The notes below the pieces were generated by a model. The model was not told the origin of the DNA, did no database searches, and saw nothing but the letters and a program-made list of their open reading frames with translations. Shown here piece by piece: positions 30,806 to 42,462 of a stretch of DNA of 64,000 nt (its first letter is position 1; each line of letters opens with the position of its first letter). The stretch covers positions 18,780 through 82,779 of the forward strand of contig JAOZVS010000058.1 of assembly GCA_025869435.1 (NCBI GenBank), given 5' to 3'. The stretch comes from Zavarzinia sp. (GTDB lineage Bacteria > Pseudomonadota > Alphaproteobacteria > Zavarziniales > Zavarziniaceae). Both the position numbers and the translations under genes were made by a program.

Positions 30806-31570
30806 TTACTTGGCGGCCATGCGAAGCGCGCCGTCGAGACGGATCACTTCGCCGTTCAACATGCGGTTCTCGGCGATATGCTTGACCAGCGCGGCGAATT
30901 CCTCCGGATAGCCGAGGCGGGAGGGGAACGGCACGAGCTTGCCCAGGGAATCCTTCACCTCCTGCGGCATCCCCGCCATCATCGGGGTCTCGAAGGTGCC
31001 GGGCGCGATCGAGACGACGCGGATGCCGGTGCGGGCCAACTCGCGCGCGATCGGCAGGGTCATGCCGACCACGCCGCCCTTGGACGCCGCATAGGCCGCC
31101 TGGCCGATCTGGCCGTCGTAAGCCGCGATCGAGGCGGTATTGACGATCACGCCCCGCTCGCCATCCTCGCCCGGCTCGTTCTTCGCCATGGCGAAGGCGG
31201 CGACGCGCAGCATGTTGAAGGCGCCGATCAGGTTGACGTTGATCACCTTGGCGAAACTGTCGAGCCTGTGGGGCGCGTCGCGCCCGACGACCTTCTCGCC
31301 GATGACGATGCCGGCGCAATTGGCGAGGCCATGCACGGCGCCGAATTTCGCGATCGCCGCATCGACCGCACTTTGCGCGTCGTCGGCGCTGGTGACGTCG
31401 GTCTTCACGAAAATGGCGTTGGGGCCAAGGCCCTCGGCGACCGAGGCTCCATTCGGATTGACATCGACGAGGACGGCGTTGCCGCCGGCCGAAACGACCA
31501 TCCGCGCGGTCGCGAGGCCGAGGCCCGAAGCGCCGCCGGTAACGATGAAGGTCTTGCCCGTGATCTGCAC
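30806..31570 (-). CDS. SDR 3-hydroxyacyl-CoA dehydrogenase (HSD17B10-like)
   Basis: [37 protein letters not shown]. Confidence 0.9.
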   Translation of the reverse strand: MQITGKTFIVTGGASGLGLATARMVVSAGGNAVLVDVNPNGASVAEGLGPNAIFVKTDVTSADDAQSAVDAAIAKFGAVHGLANCAGIVIGEKVVGRDAPHRLDSFAKVINVNLIGAFNMLRVAAFAMAKNEPGEDGERGVIVNTASIAAYDGQIGQAAYAASKGGVVGMTLPIARELARTGIRVVSIAPGTFETPMMAGMPQEVKDSLGKLVPFPSRLGYPEEFAALVKHIAENRMLNGEVIRLDGALRMAAK

Positions 31571-31607
31571 GTCAGGCTCCTGAAGAATTTAAGTCTATCG
31601 CTTTTAT

Positions 31608-31692
31608 CGTCGTCCCGGCGCAGGCCGGGACCTCGAGACGAAGGGGCACCTGGCGTCCCTCCCGCGAGATCCCAGGCTTCACCGGGATGACG
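31608..31692. repeat. intergenic palindromic element of the dispersed alphaproteobacterial type
   Basis: CGTCGTCCCGGCGCAGGCCGGGACC...GATCCCAGGCTTCACCGGGATGACG: internally palindromic ends in an otherwise AT-richer intergenic spacer. Confidence 0.55.
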
Positions 31693-31707
31693 CGGGAGGG
31701 AGCGAAA

Positions 31708-33357
31708 TCAGGCCGCCGAGGCGTCCTTGGTCTTGGCCACTTCCTGGTTGCGCAGGATGAAACGCTGGACCTTGCCGCTGGGGGTCTTGGGCAGGTCGGT
31801 CACGAATTCGATCTCGCGCGGGAATGAATGGGTCGACAGGCGCTTGCGGACATATTGCTGCAGTTCCTCGGCCAGCTGGTCCGACGGCTCGAAGCCCTTG
31901 GACAGGACGACGAAGGCCTTCACGATCTCGGTCCGCTCCGGGTCGGGCTTGCCGACCACGGCGGCTTCGATCACGGCGGGATGTTCGATCAACGCGCTTT
32001 CGACATCGAAGGGGCCGATGCGATAGCCGGCGGAGGTGATGATATCGTCCGACCGGCCGACGAAGCTGACCGAGCCGTCGTCGTTCAGCTCGACCGTGTC
32101 GCCGGTCAGGTAGTAATTGCCGACGAAGCTGGGGGTCTCGCGGTTCAGGTAGCCGGGGAACCAGAACAGCGGCGACTTGCTGCGGTCGATGGCGAGAATG
32201 CCGGGCTTGCCGACCGGCAGTTCTTCCTGGCCCTCGGGATCGACGACGACGGCATGATAGCCGGGCATCGACAGGCCGGCGGAACCCATGCGGATCGGAT
32301 GCTCGATGCCATGGTGGTTGTTGACCACCATGCCGAGTTCGGTCTGTCCGTAATGATCGTTGATCGGCGCCGCCAGATGCTCGGCGAACCAGCGGATGAC
32401 CTCGGGGTTCAACGGCTCGCCGGCGGAGGAGACGGCGCGCAGCTGGCCCTTGATCGGCGCGGCGGCTTCCGGCCCGGCCGCGATCAGCAGGCGGTAGGCG
32501 GTGGGCGAGCCGGCCAGATTGGTGATGCCCAGCTTCTTGATCAGGCCATAGGTCGATTCGACGGTGAAGGAGCCGTCGTAGAACATGGTCGTATGGCCGA
32601 GCAGCAGGGGGCCGGTGACGGCATAGTAGAGACCATAGGCCCAGCCCGGATCGGCGATGTTCCAGAAGATGTCTTCGGGCAGCAGCTCGACCGCGTCGCG
32701 CATGTAGACGCCGAAAGACAGCAGCGCCTTCAGCGGCACCGGCACGCCCTTGGGCAGGCCCGTGGTGCCCGAGGTGAACATTAGGAGGAAGGCATCGTCG
32801 GGGCCGCGCAGCACCGGCTCGAAGCTGGCCGGCTGCTTCGCCAGTTCCGCCTCGAAATTCAGGTCGCCGGCCGGCACGTCCTTGCCCACGGTCAGGACCG
32901 GCGGGCAATCGGGCACATCGTCGAGCTTCGAGCGATTGCCGAGGTCGGTGACGACGAAGCGGCTTTCCGCCGTCTTCACCCGGTGCTCGATCGCCTTGGA
33001 GCCGAAGGCGGTGAACAGCGGCTGGTAGACGCAGCCGGCCCGCCAGGTGCCGAGGATGGTGACCAGAAGCTCGGGCGTGCGGGGCAGCAGGCCCGAGACA
33101 CGGTCGCCGGGCTTCGCGCCATGGGCGACCAGGAAATTGGCGAATTTGGCCGACATGTCGCGCAGCTGCTCGAAGGTATAGTCGGCGCTGCCGCCGTCCT
33201 TGCTTTCGTAGTGCAGGGCGATCCTGCCGCCTTCCGCATGGGCGTCGCAGCATTCGACGCAGGCGTTCAGGCCCCCGGCGAGGCTGCCTTTCAGCAACTC
33301 CTTCTCGAGCGCGGCGACGGAAAACCCGGCAATGACGGAATCATAGGTACGCTTCAT
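31708..33357 (-). CDS. acyl-CoA synthetase (AMP-binding, acetyl/propionyl-CoA synthetase-like)
   Basis: LLMFTSGTTGLPKGVPVP, YYLTGDTVELNDDGSVSFVGRSDDIITSAGYRIGPFDVE, PKTPSGKVQRFILR. Confidence 0.93.
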   Translation of the reverse strand: MKRTYDSVIAGFSVAALEKELLKGSLAGGLNACVECCDAHAEGGRIALHYESKDGGSADYTFEQLRDMSAKFANFLVAHGAKPGDRVSGLLPRTPELLVTILGTWRAGCVYQPLFTAFGSKAIEHRVKTAESRFVVTDLGNRSKLDDVPDCPPVLTVGKDVPAGDLNFEAELAKQPASFEPVLRGPDDAFLLMFTSGTTGLPKGVPVPLKALLSFGVYMRDAVELLPEDIFWNIADPGWAYGLYYAVTGPLLLGHTTMFYDGSFTVESTYGLIKKLGITNLAGSPTAYRLLIAAGPEAAAPIKGQLRAVSSAGEPLNPEVIRWFAEHLAAPINDHYGQTELGMVVNNHHGIEHPIRMGSAGLSMPGYHAVVVDPEGQEELPVGKPGILAIDRSKSPLFWFPGYLNRETPSFVGNYYLTGDTVELNDDGSVSFVGRSDDIITSAGYRIGPFDVESALIEHPAVIEAAVVGKPDPERTEIVKAFVVLSKGFEPSDQLAEELQQYVRKRLSTHSFPREIEFVTDLPKTPSGKVQRFILRNQEVAKTKDASAA

Positions 33358-33468
33358 CGGCGCATCTCCCTTGGCTTGTTCCGGCCCTCGGCCTTTGGCG
33401 AACGGGTTAAGCCCATTGCGCGGTGGCTACAATGGCAGCAGGCTCCAAATTCAGCGACGGAATTTGCC

Positions 33469-34539
33469 ATGACGAACAAGGGGGAACGGCCGGGGGCCAT
33501 GATGCAACGCGGCACGATATCGGTTCATCTCGTCGAGGAAGCGCTGGTGGTCGCCCGCGGGCGGGGCCTCGATGTCGATGCCGTCCTGGCCGCATCCGGC
33601 ATCTCCCCGGCCCTGCTCGCCGATGAGGAAGCCAGGGTGCCGGCCAGCCATTACGCCGCGCTGTGGCTGCAGCTGGCGCGGGCGATGAACTGCGAATTCT
33701 TCGGCATGGACCACCACCCCATGCGGCCTGGCAGTTTCGCCCTGATGGCGCGCAGCGCGCATGGCGCCGAAACCGTGGGCCAGGCGCTGCGCCGGGCCCT
33801 GCGCTTCATTTCGCTGATCCTCGACGATTTCCAGCCCCGGCTGGTGCGGGAGGGCGAGCGGGCCTCGATCACCCTCGCCGAGACCGGAGCACCGCTGCGG
33901 GCTTTCACCTATTGCACCTTCTGGCTGGTCATCCACGGCCTGACCTGCTGGCTGGCCGGCCGGCGCATCCCGGTGACGGCGGCGGAATTCCGCTGCGCCG
34001 AGCCGCCCTATATCGACGACTATCGCACCCTCTTTACCCACGACCTGCGCTTTGGCCGCGCCCGCACCCGGCTGGAATTCGACGCGGCGACCCTCGATCT
34101 GCCGGTGAAGCGCAGCGAGGCCGAGTTGAAGAGCTTCCTGCGCCGCGCGCCCGCCAACATCCTGGTCAAATACCGCTCCAACGACAGCCTGACGGTTCAT
34201 ATCCGCCGCAGCCTGCGCCGTGTCGCGGTGGCGGAATGGCCGGATTTCGACAGTCTGGCGGCGGGACTTCACATGTCCCCTTCGACCCTGCGCCGCCGGC
34301 TCGACGGTGAAGGACAGAATTATCAGGCGATCAAGGACTCGCTGCGGCGCGATCTCGCCATCCGCTGCCTGACCGACAGCGGTAACAGCGTGGCCGACAT
34401 CGCCGAGCGGCTGGGCTTCGCCGATCCCAGTTCGTTCCATCGCGCCTTCAAGAAATGGACGGGAATGCTGCCCGGCGAATTCAGGCGCGGGGCAACCGCG
34501 GAAAAGCCGTCCCAGACCGACAAGGGCGAGGCGGCGTGA
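33469..34539 (+). CDS. AraC family transcriptional regulator (OruR/ArgR-type N-terminus)
   Basis: C-terminal HTH: GLHMSPSTLRRRLDGEGQNYQAIKDSLRRDLA...SVADIAERLGFADPSSFHRAFKKWTGMLPGEFR. Confidence 0.92.
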   Translation: MTNKGERPGAMMQRGTISVHLVEEALVVARGRGLDVDAVLAASGISPALLADEEARVPASHYAALWLQLARAMNCEFFGMDHHPMRPGSFALMARSAHGAETVGQALRRALRFISLILDDFQPRLVREGERASITLAETGAPLRAFTYCTFWLVIHGLTCWLAGRRIPVTAAEFRCAEPPYIDDYRTLFTHDLRFGRARTRLEFDAATLDLPVKRSEAELKSFLRRAPANILVKYRSNDSLTVHIRRSLRRVAVAEWPDFDSLAAGLHMSPSTLRRRLDGEGQNYQAIKDSLRRDLAIRCLTDSGNSVADIAERLGFADPSSFHRAFKKWTGMLPGEFRRGATAEKPSQTDKGEAA

Positions 34540-34745
34540 CCACCCCCGCCACGCGATTCGTCGCATGGCGACCACGCCCCATCCCTTCCGCCTTAACCTG
34601 TCCTTAAAGGTATGACCGCAACTCTTCTGCCGTAGCCACTCCTGGCGCAGGCCCGGGCGCCGTGATTTGAAATGACACATTGTCTCGTCCTCCGCAGTTT
34701 GCGTTCACCTCCTGGCGGCTTCGTCGGGACGGGGGGTCTTGTTCC

Positions 34746-37700
34746 ATGACCGGCATAACCGCGCACGATACGTCGCCTCCTTCGGCGCTCGCCCGCCTCG
34801 GCGGCGGACGTCGGGCGGCTGGCCAGATGGCTTGCGCGACCGGTTCGGGCGTTTTCTACCTGCTGCTGGCCCTGATCGGCGCCCGTCTGGCGCCCATGGG
34901 CAATGTGCTCATGGCCATTTCCCTCGCCAACGCCGCCATGGTCGCCATTCTGTGGCGCAGTCCCTGGTCGCGCCTCCCGGCCCCCATCGTCGGGATCGCT
35001 CTTGCCGGCCTGCTGTTTTGCCTCGTCAGCGGCGTGACGCCGCTGCCCGCCGTGGGCCTCGCCCTGTGCATCAGCATTCATGTCGGCGCAACGCTTGGCC
35101 TCTCCCGGCAGCGCACCGCCGGAAAGCAGGGCATCGCCGGTGAATTCCGGAGCCTGCTGATCGCGGCCACGGCCGTCCCCCTGCTGACCGGACTTCCCGT
35201 CGCGGCGAGCGCCACGATACTGATGCAGGGCGACCTGCCCTTCCTGAGCATATGGTGGTTGTGGTGGCTGTCCTCCTGTGTCGGCACCATCATTTTCCTG
35301 CCCATCGGCTTTGCCTATGATCTCGCCGCCGCCCGGCGCATGGTCGAGGGCTGGCGCGTCGCCGAGGTGATCGCCATTACCGTGGCCTGCACCCTCATCG
35401 CGGTATTCGTCGCGGGCCGGGCCAATGCGCCGCTCGTCCTCATCGCCATTTTCCTGATGCTGGCGTCGTTGCGCCTGTCCAGCTTCGCCATGGCGATGAC
35501 GGCCGCGATCTCCAATCTGCTGGCCATCGCGACCGTGGACGGCCGGATCGAGATTCCCGTGGACTGGGGCCAGATCCTGGCGCTTCTGCCGGCCTATCTT
35601 CCGACCATGGCCCTGCTGGCGGTTCCCTATACGCTTTCGCGCCTGCTTGAAGACCATCGCGCCAGCCGCCGGTCCCTGCTGGAAAGCGAACAGCGCTTTC
35701 GCGGCGCGATGGACAATGCCGCCATCGGCATGGCCTTCGTCGCGCCCGATGGCCATATCATCGAAAGCAACCGCTCCTTCGCCGAAATGCTGGGCTACAC
35801 GACGGCTGAGATGGCCGGCATCAATTTTCGCGACATCACCTATGCGGAAGATCTGAAGCACGACGAGAGCCAGCTGGAGCGGGTGCTGGAAGGCGTGATC
35901 GACAGTTACCGCATGGAGAAACGCTACCTCACGAGCGATGGCCGCGTGCTGTGGTGCAATCTCGCCGTCTCGGCCTCGCGCGATCCGGAGTCCCGGGAGG
36001 TCCGGCACCTGATCGCCCAGGTCGAGAATATCGACCAGCGCAAGAAGGCCGAAGCCGCCCTGAGCGAAAGTGAAAGCCGGTGGAGCTTCGCGCTCGAAAG
36101 CGCCCGCCATGGCGTCTGGGACCGGGATCTCGTCGCCGGCCACACCTTCTATTCGCCGATGTGGACCGCCATGCTGGGCCTGCGCCAGGAAGACTTCGGC
36201 GACGACGAGAACAAATGGCTGGAGCTGATCCATCCCGACGACCGCCGGGCCGCCCTGCAGCTCGATCAGGCCTGCATCACGGGCACCAGCGATACGTTCT
36301 CGGCCGAGTTCCGGATGCGCCATCGGGATGGCCGCTGGATCTGGATTCTCGACCGGGGCCGCGTGGTTTCCCGCGATGCCGGCGGCAGGGCCACGCGGAT
36401 GATCGGCACCCATGCCGACATCACCGCCCGCAAGGAAGCCGAGGAAAGCCTGCGCGATCTTTCCGCCGCCCTGTTCGAAGAAAAGGAAAGACTGCGGGTC
36501 ACCCTCTATTCGATCGGCGATGCGGTCATCTGCACGGACACGTCCGCGCTGATCACCTTCATGAATCCGGTGGCCGAACAATTGACCGGCTGGACCGCGG
36601 CCGAAGCCCTGGGCCTCCCGGTGACCGAAATCTTCCGTATCTGCGACGGGGCGACCGGGGCCGACCTGCCCAACCCGATCGAAACCTGCCTGCGCGCGCT
36701 GAAGCCCTATTACATGAAGGGCGACGCCAACATGATCAGCCGCGAGGGCCGGCGCCTGAGCATTCAGGATTCAGCCGCGCCCATCCGCAATGCCGAGGGT
36801 GAGCTTCTGGGCGCCGTGCTGGTGTTCCAGGACGTGACCAAGGCCCGCGCGCTCGAACAGGAACTGGCGCAGTCGGCGCGCCAGGATGTCCTGACCGGCC
36901 TGCCCAATCGTCTCGCCCTCGAACAGCGTCTGGGTGAAGCCAGCGCCGAGGTCCAGGCCACGCGGCGCCGCTTCGCCCTCGCCTTCATGGATCTCGACCG
37001 CTTCAAGATCCTGAACGACAGCGCCGGCCACGAGGCCGGCAATGCCCTTCTGGTCAAGGTCGCGAACTGCATCCGTCAACTCGTCGGCGAAGAGGATGTG
37101 ACGGTGCGCCTCGGCGGCGACGAATTCGCCATTCTCCTCGCCGATCGCAGCATCGAGGAAGCCGAGGGCGTCGCCCGCAACATCATCTGCGCCCTCTCGG
37201 CCCTGACCTTCTCGTGGGACGGCAAGCCCTATCATGTCACCGGCAGCATCGGCCTTGCCGAGATCGCCGATGGCAGCGTCGCGGTCAGCGAGCTGATGAG
37301 CCGGGCGGATGTCGCCTGCTATGCCGCGAAATCGACCGGGCGCAACCGGGTCTGCACCTATCGCGCCGACGAAAGCGATGCCGGGCGCTACCACCGGGAT
37401 ATCCAGATCGCCTCGGGCATCAGGGCCGCCATCGCCGCCGACCGTTTCCGCCTCTTTGCCCAGCGCATCGAATATCTGAGCGATCACACGCCGGGCCGGC
37501 GCTATTACGAGATCCTGCTGCGGATGCAGGGTGAAAATGGCGAGTTGCTTTACCCCGGCCATTTCATTCCGGCGGCCGAGCGCTACGACCTGATGGGTGA
37601 GATCGATCGCTGGGTCATCCGCACCACCTTGCGGCGTTATGGCCCCCGCCTTGGCAGCCTCGGCGACTTCGCCCTCGCCATCAACCTGTCGGCCAATTCC

Positions 37701-38171
37701 CTGAACGACCCCAACCTGTGGACCTTCGTCGGCCATGAGCTGGAGCTGTGCGGCATCGAGCCCCACCGCCTGCATTTTGAAATCACGGAAACGGCGCTGA
37801 TCGACAACATGGCCGCCGCCAATGATTTCGTCGCCCGCGCGAGGGCCACCGGCTGCGGCATCACGCTCGACGATTTCGGCGCCGGCCTCAGCTCCTTCTC
37901 CTATTTGCGGAAGTTCCCGGTCGACGAGTTGAAGATCGACGGCAATTTCATCAAGCAGATCACGACGAGCGCGGTCGATCGCGCCATCGTCGAATCCATC
38001 AACGACCTGGGCCACAAGTTCGGCGCCAACACGATCGCCGAATTCGTCGAGGACGAGGCGACGCTGGAGCTGCTGCGCGACATGGGCATCGACATGGCCC
38101 AGGGCTATGCCATCGCCCGCCCCGTGCCGATCGAACAGATCCTCGACGAGGCGGACGCGCGGAAGGCCTGA
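34746..38171 (+). CDS. membrane-anchored PAS-PAS-PAS-GGDEF-EAL cyclic-di-GMP protein
   Basis: Multi-TM MASE1-like N-terminus, PAS/PAC repeats, VRLGGDEFAILL, EILLRM, DDFGAGLSSFSYL; the in-frame ATG/TTG upstream (34680) is an alternative start. Confidence 0.9.
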   Translation: MTGITAHDTSPPSALARLGGGRRAAGQMACATGSGVFYLLLALIGARLAPMGNVLMAISLANAAMVAILWRSPWSRLPAPIVGIALAGLLFCLVSGVTPLPAVGLALCISIHVGATLGLSRQRTAGKQGIAGEFRSLLIAATAVPLLTGLPVAASATILMQGDLPFLSIWWLWWLSSCVGTIIFLPIGFAYDLAAARRMVEGWRVAEVIAITVACTLIAVFVAGRANAPLVLIAIFLMLASLRLSSFAMAMTAAISNLLAIATVDGRIEIPVDWGQILALLPAYLPTMALLAVPYTLSRLLEDHRASRRSLLESEQRFRGAMDNAAIGMAFVAPDGHIIESNRSFAEMLGYTTAEMAGINFRDITYAEDLKHDESQLERVLEGVIDSYRMEKRYLTSDGRVLWCNLAVSASRDPESREVRHLIAQVENIDQRKKAEAALSESESRWSFALESARHGVWDRDLVAGHTFYSPMWTAMLGLRQEDFGDDENKWLELIHPDDRRAALQLDQACITGTSDTFSAEFRMRHRDGRWIWILDRGRVVSRDAGGRATRMIGTHADITARKEAEESLRDLSAALFEEKERLRVTLYSIGDAVICTDTSALITFMNPVAEQLTGWTAAEALGLPVTEIFRICDGATGADLPNPIETCLRALKPYYMKGDANMISREGRRLSIQDSAAPIRNAEGELLGAVLVFQDVTKARALEQELAQSARQDVLTGLPNRLALEQRLGEASAEVQATRRRFALAFMDLDRFKILNDSAGHEAGNALLVKVANCIRQLVGEEDVTVRLGGDEFAILLADRSIEEAEGVARNIICALSALTFSWDGKPYHVTGSIGLAEIADGSVAVSELMSRADVACYAAKSTGRNRVCTYRADESDAGRYHRDIQIASGIRAAIAADRFRLFAQRIEYLSDHTPGRRYYEILLRMQGENGELLYPGHFIPAAERYDLMGEIDRWVIRTTLRRYGPRLGSLGDFALAINLSANSLNDPNLWTFVGHELELCGIEPHRLHFEITETALIDNMAAANDFVARARATGCGITLDDFGAGLSSFSYLRKFPVDELKIDGNFIKQITTSAVDRAIVESINDLGHKFGANTIAEFVEDEATLELLRDMGIDMAQGYAIARPVPIEQILDEADARKA

Positions 38172-38177
38172 GCCGGA

Positions 38178-38699
38178 TCAGGGCTTGTTGCGTTCCTGGC
38201 GGCGGCGTTCCTGTTCCTGTTCCCGCTGGCGACGCTCTTCCTGCTGCTGGGATTCCCGTTCGCGCGCCTTGCGCAGCTGTTCCATTTCGCGCTGGCGCCT
38301 CTCGACCTGCTGCTGCTGTTCGCGCTGCTGGCGCTCCAACTGCTGGCGCAATTCGATTTCGCGTTGCTGCTGCTGAAAACGCTCGCGGTCGCGATCCTTG
38401 ATCTGCTGTTCGCGTTGGCGCTGTTCGTATTCATAGCGCTGGCGTTCCTGCTCGCGGCGCTGGCGCTCCCATGCCGCGCGGCGGGCCGCGTCGTCGTTGT
38501 AGGAGCCGCCATAGCCGTAGCCGCTGGGATAGGGTTGACGATAGCTGCCGCCACCATAGCCGCCATTGCCGTAATTCCCGCCGCCATAGCCGCCGCCGTC
38601 GTAACCGTCGTCATAGGCGACACAGGCCGAAAGGCCGCCGGCCATCACAGCGGCTGCCATCAGCCGCAACGAACGCCGAACCCAAGTCTGCCTGATCAT
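38178..38699 (-). CDS. small lipoprotein with Gly/Tyr-rich segment and Q/R/E-rich coiled-coil tail
   Basis: MIRQTWVRRSLRLMAAAVMAGGLSACVAYDDGYDGGGYGGGNYGNGG... then QRREQERQRYEYEQRQREQQ... Confidence 0.75.
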   Translation of the reverse strand: MIRQTWVRRSLRLMAAAVMAGGLSACVAYDDGYDGGGYGGGNYGNGGYGGGSYRQPYPSGYGYGGSYNDDAARRAAWERQRREQERQRYEYEQRQREQQIKDRDRERFQQQQREIELRQQLERQQREQQQQVERRQREMEQLRKARERESQQQEERRQREQEQERRRQERNKP

Positions 38700-38807
38700 T
38701 CCCGTCACTCCCGGCGGTCCACCATCATCGGGACCATCCGCCGCATCAATGCGCCGGACGCCCGCCGGGTTGCAATGATCCCGATGAATTTGAACAGGCG
38801 CTTTCCC

Positions 38808-38843
38808 CAAACGAAAACGGGGCCGGCTTTCGCCGACCCCGTT
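38808..38843 (-). terminator. Rho-independent terminator of groEL
   Basis: Minus strand AACGGGGTCGGC-GAAA-GCCGGCCCCGTT followed by TTCGTTT. Confidence 0.75.
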
Positions 38844-38867
38844 CCGTGACTTGCCTGGAAGGCTGGA

Positions 38868-40520
<1,653 letters not shown>

Positions 40521-40555
40521 TCAAATCTTCTGGCGGGTCAGACGGACGAGACCGC

Positions 40556-40873
40556 TCACGCGGCCTTCTTGCCCTTCTTGGCGGTGGTCTCGAGGATCCC
40601 GAGGATGTCGGATTCCTTCATGATCAGGAGATCGGCGCCATCCAGCTTGATTTCCGTGCCCGACCACTTGCCGAACAGGATGCGGTCGCCGGCCTTCACG
40701 TCGAGAGCGACGAGTTCGCCCTTCTCGTTGCGGGTGCCGGAGCCGACGGCGACGACTTCGCCTTCCTGCGGCTTTTCCTTGGCGGTGTCGGGGATGATGA
40801 TCCCGCCCTTGGTCTTCTCTTCTGCTTCGATGCGCTTGACCAGGACACGGTCATGCAGGGGCCGAAAGCTCAT
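40556..40873 (-). CDS. groES: 10 kDa co-chaperonin GroES
   Basis: [44 protein letters not shown]. Confidence 0.98.
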   Translation of the reverse strand: MSFRPLHDRVLVKRIEAEEKTKGGIIIPDTAKEKPQEGEVVAVGSGTRNEKGELVALDVKAGDRILFGKWSGTEIKLDGADLLIMKESDILGILETTAKKGKKAA

Positions 40874-40923
40874 GGGAACCTCCTCTAGGAATAGACAAAG
40901 GCCTGTTTATACCGGCCACGTTG

Positions 40924-40950
40924 TTAGCACTCCCAATTGGCGAGTGCCAA
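40924..40950. promoter_or_regulatory. CIRCE element (HrcA operator) upstream of groESL
   Basis: TTAGCACTC-CCAATTGGC-GAGTGCCAA; one mismatch to TTAGCACTC-N9-GAGTGCTAA. Confidence 0.93.
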
Positions 40951-41187
40951 CGGACGCAGCAGAGTTAGGCTCAGCCCCCGGCCCTGTCAAGGCGCCGGGC
41001 TCATATTTTCCGTGCTGCAACCGCACATTGGGCCACCGCGCTTCCATCGGAATCTGAGTGCCCTGTGACAAGCACTTGAATCTGAGGGAATTTTCTGGCA
41101 TTGATGGCAAATGTCGGACGGGCTCGCGCCCGTGCCGGCATGATGTGTTGGGGCTTATATCCATCAGGGCTTCGGCCGAATGGTCTC

Positions 41188-42003
41188 ATGAGCATGGATC
41201 GTCGCGACATTCTGCGCCTCGGGCTCGGCCTGCCGTTCCTTCTCTCGGGCGGCGCCGCGGAAGCCATCGCCGGTACCCTGGGCGAGCGGATGCCCGTGCC
41301 CACGCGAAAGCCGGCGCCGCCGCGCGCCCTGCCCGTGATCATGATCGACCCTGGTCACGGCGGTCACGACCCCGGCGCCATCGGGCCGAGCGGCGTCTTC
41401 GAAAAGGACATCACCCTCGACCTCGCCAAGCGGATCGCCGCCCGGATCGAGGCCGGCGGCCGCTGCAAGGCGGTGCTGACCCGCACAAGGGACGTCTTCG
41501 TCCCCCTGCAGGAACGCGCGGCCAAGGCCCAGACGGCCAAGGCCGATTTCTTCGTCTCGATCCATGCCGATTCGGCGCCGAACCCGGATGCCCGCGGCCT
41601 GTCGGCCTATACCCTGTCGGAAAAGGCGTCTGACGGCCTCGCCGCCGCCATCGCCGACCGCGAGAATGCCGCCGATCTGCTGCATGGCTTCGACATCGGC
41701 GTGTCGGACCCGCAGGTCGCCGCCATCCTGTTCGACCTGTCGCGGCGCCATTCCCTGAACACCGCCCTCGCCCGCAAGGCCCATATCGTCAAGACCGCGG
41801 GCGCCAAGCTGCGGCTCCTCGACAATCCGCGGCGCTCGGCCAATTTCGCCGTGCTGAAGGTGCCGGATGTGCCGGCCGTGCTGATCGAGACCGGCTTCCT
41901 GTCCAACACCAACGACGAATTGCTGCTGACCTCGGTCAAGAGCCGGTCGAGGATCGCCACCGTTCTGGCCGAAGCCTTCACCGGCGCGGTCACGGTCGGC
42001 TGA
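41188..42003 (+). CDS. N-acetylmuramoyl-L-alanine amidase (Amidase_3), probable Tat signal
   Basis: MSMDRRDILRLGLGLPFLLSGG; VIMIDPGHGGHDPGAIG, SIHADSAPNPDARG, VLIETGFLSNTNDE. Confidence 0.9.
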   Translation: MSMDRRDILRLGLGLPFLLSGGAAEAIAGTLGERMPVPTRKPAPPRALPVIMIDPGHGGHDPGAIGPSGVFEKDITLDLAKRIAARIEAGGRCKAVLTRTRDVFVPLQERAAKAQTAKADFFVSIHADSAPNPDARGLSAYTLSEKASDGLAAAIADRENAADLLHGFDIGVSDPQVAAILFDLSRRHSLNTALARKAHIVKTAGAKLRLLDNPRRSANFAVLKVPDVPAVLIETGFLSNTNDELLLTSVKSRSRIATVLAEAFTGAVTVG

Positions 42004-42377
42004 TGTCGCCGCTGTTTCGCCTCGCTATCATCATCGCCGCGCTCGACGGGCTGCTGGGCGTGGGGCTCGGTGCCTTCGCCGCCCATGGCCTGAAGGCGAC
42101 GGCGACGCCCGACCAGCTCGCCCTCGTCCAGACCGCCAGCCTCTACCAGATGATCCACGCCGCGGCGACCCTGGGCGTCCTGTGGCTGGTGGAGCGGGGC
42201 ATCGTCTCGGTCGCCGCGCCCCTCGCCCTTGCCGTCGGCGCCCTCGTCTTTGGCGGCGCCCTATATGCCATCGCCCTCGCGGAGCTTCGCCTCGGCATGG
42301 TCGCCCCCATCGGCGGCACCATGATGCTGATCGGCTGGGGCTGGCTGCTGGTCAGCGCCGCGATCCACCGTCGCTGA
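42003..42377 (+). CDS. DUF423 small membrane protein
   Basis: LLGVGLGAFAAHGLKATATPDQLALVQTASLYQMIHAAATL. Confidence 0.9.
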   Translation: MSPLFRLAIIIAALDGLLGVGLGAFAAHGLKATATPDQLALVQTASLYQMIHAAATLGVLWLVERGIVSVAAPLALAVGALVFGGALYAIALAELRLGMVAPIGGTMMLIGWGWLLVSAAIHRR

Positions 42378-42462
42378 TCTTCCCGCCGCTTGGCTTTGCG
42401 CTGCCAGCCGTTTCGGTCTAGAACGGGGCAAGCCAGACAAACCGGAACATCGGACCCGCGCC

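Noticed and set aside
31219-31250. TTGACGTTGATCAC FNR-like site
   Set aside because: Lies inside the SDR coding sequence, mismatched in the second half, no promoter context
34593-36581. 662-aa antisense ORF
   Set aside because: Antisense to the GGDEF-EAL gene and lacks any motif
38178-38699. CRISPR-like or minisatellite repeat
   Set aside because: The repetitiveness is codon-level Q/R/E and G/Y bias, without regular unit length or spacers
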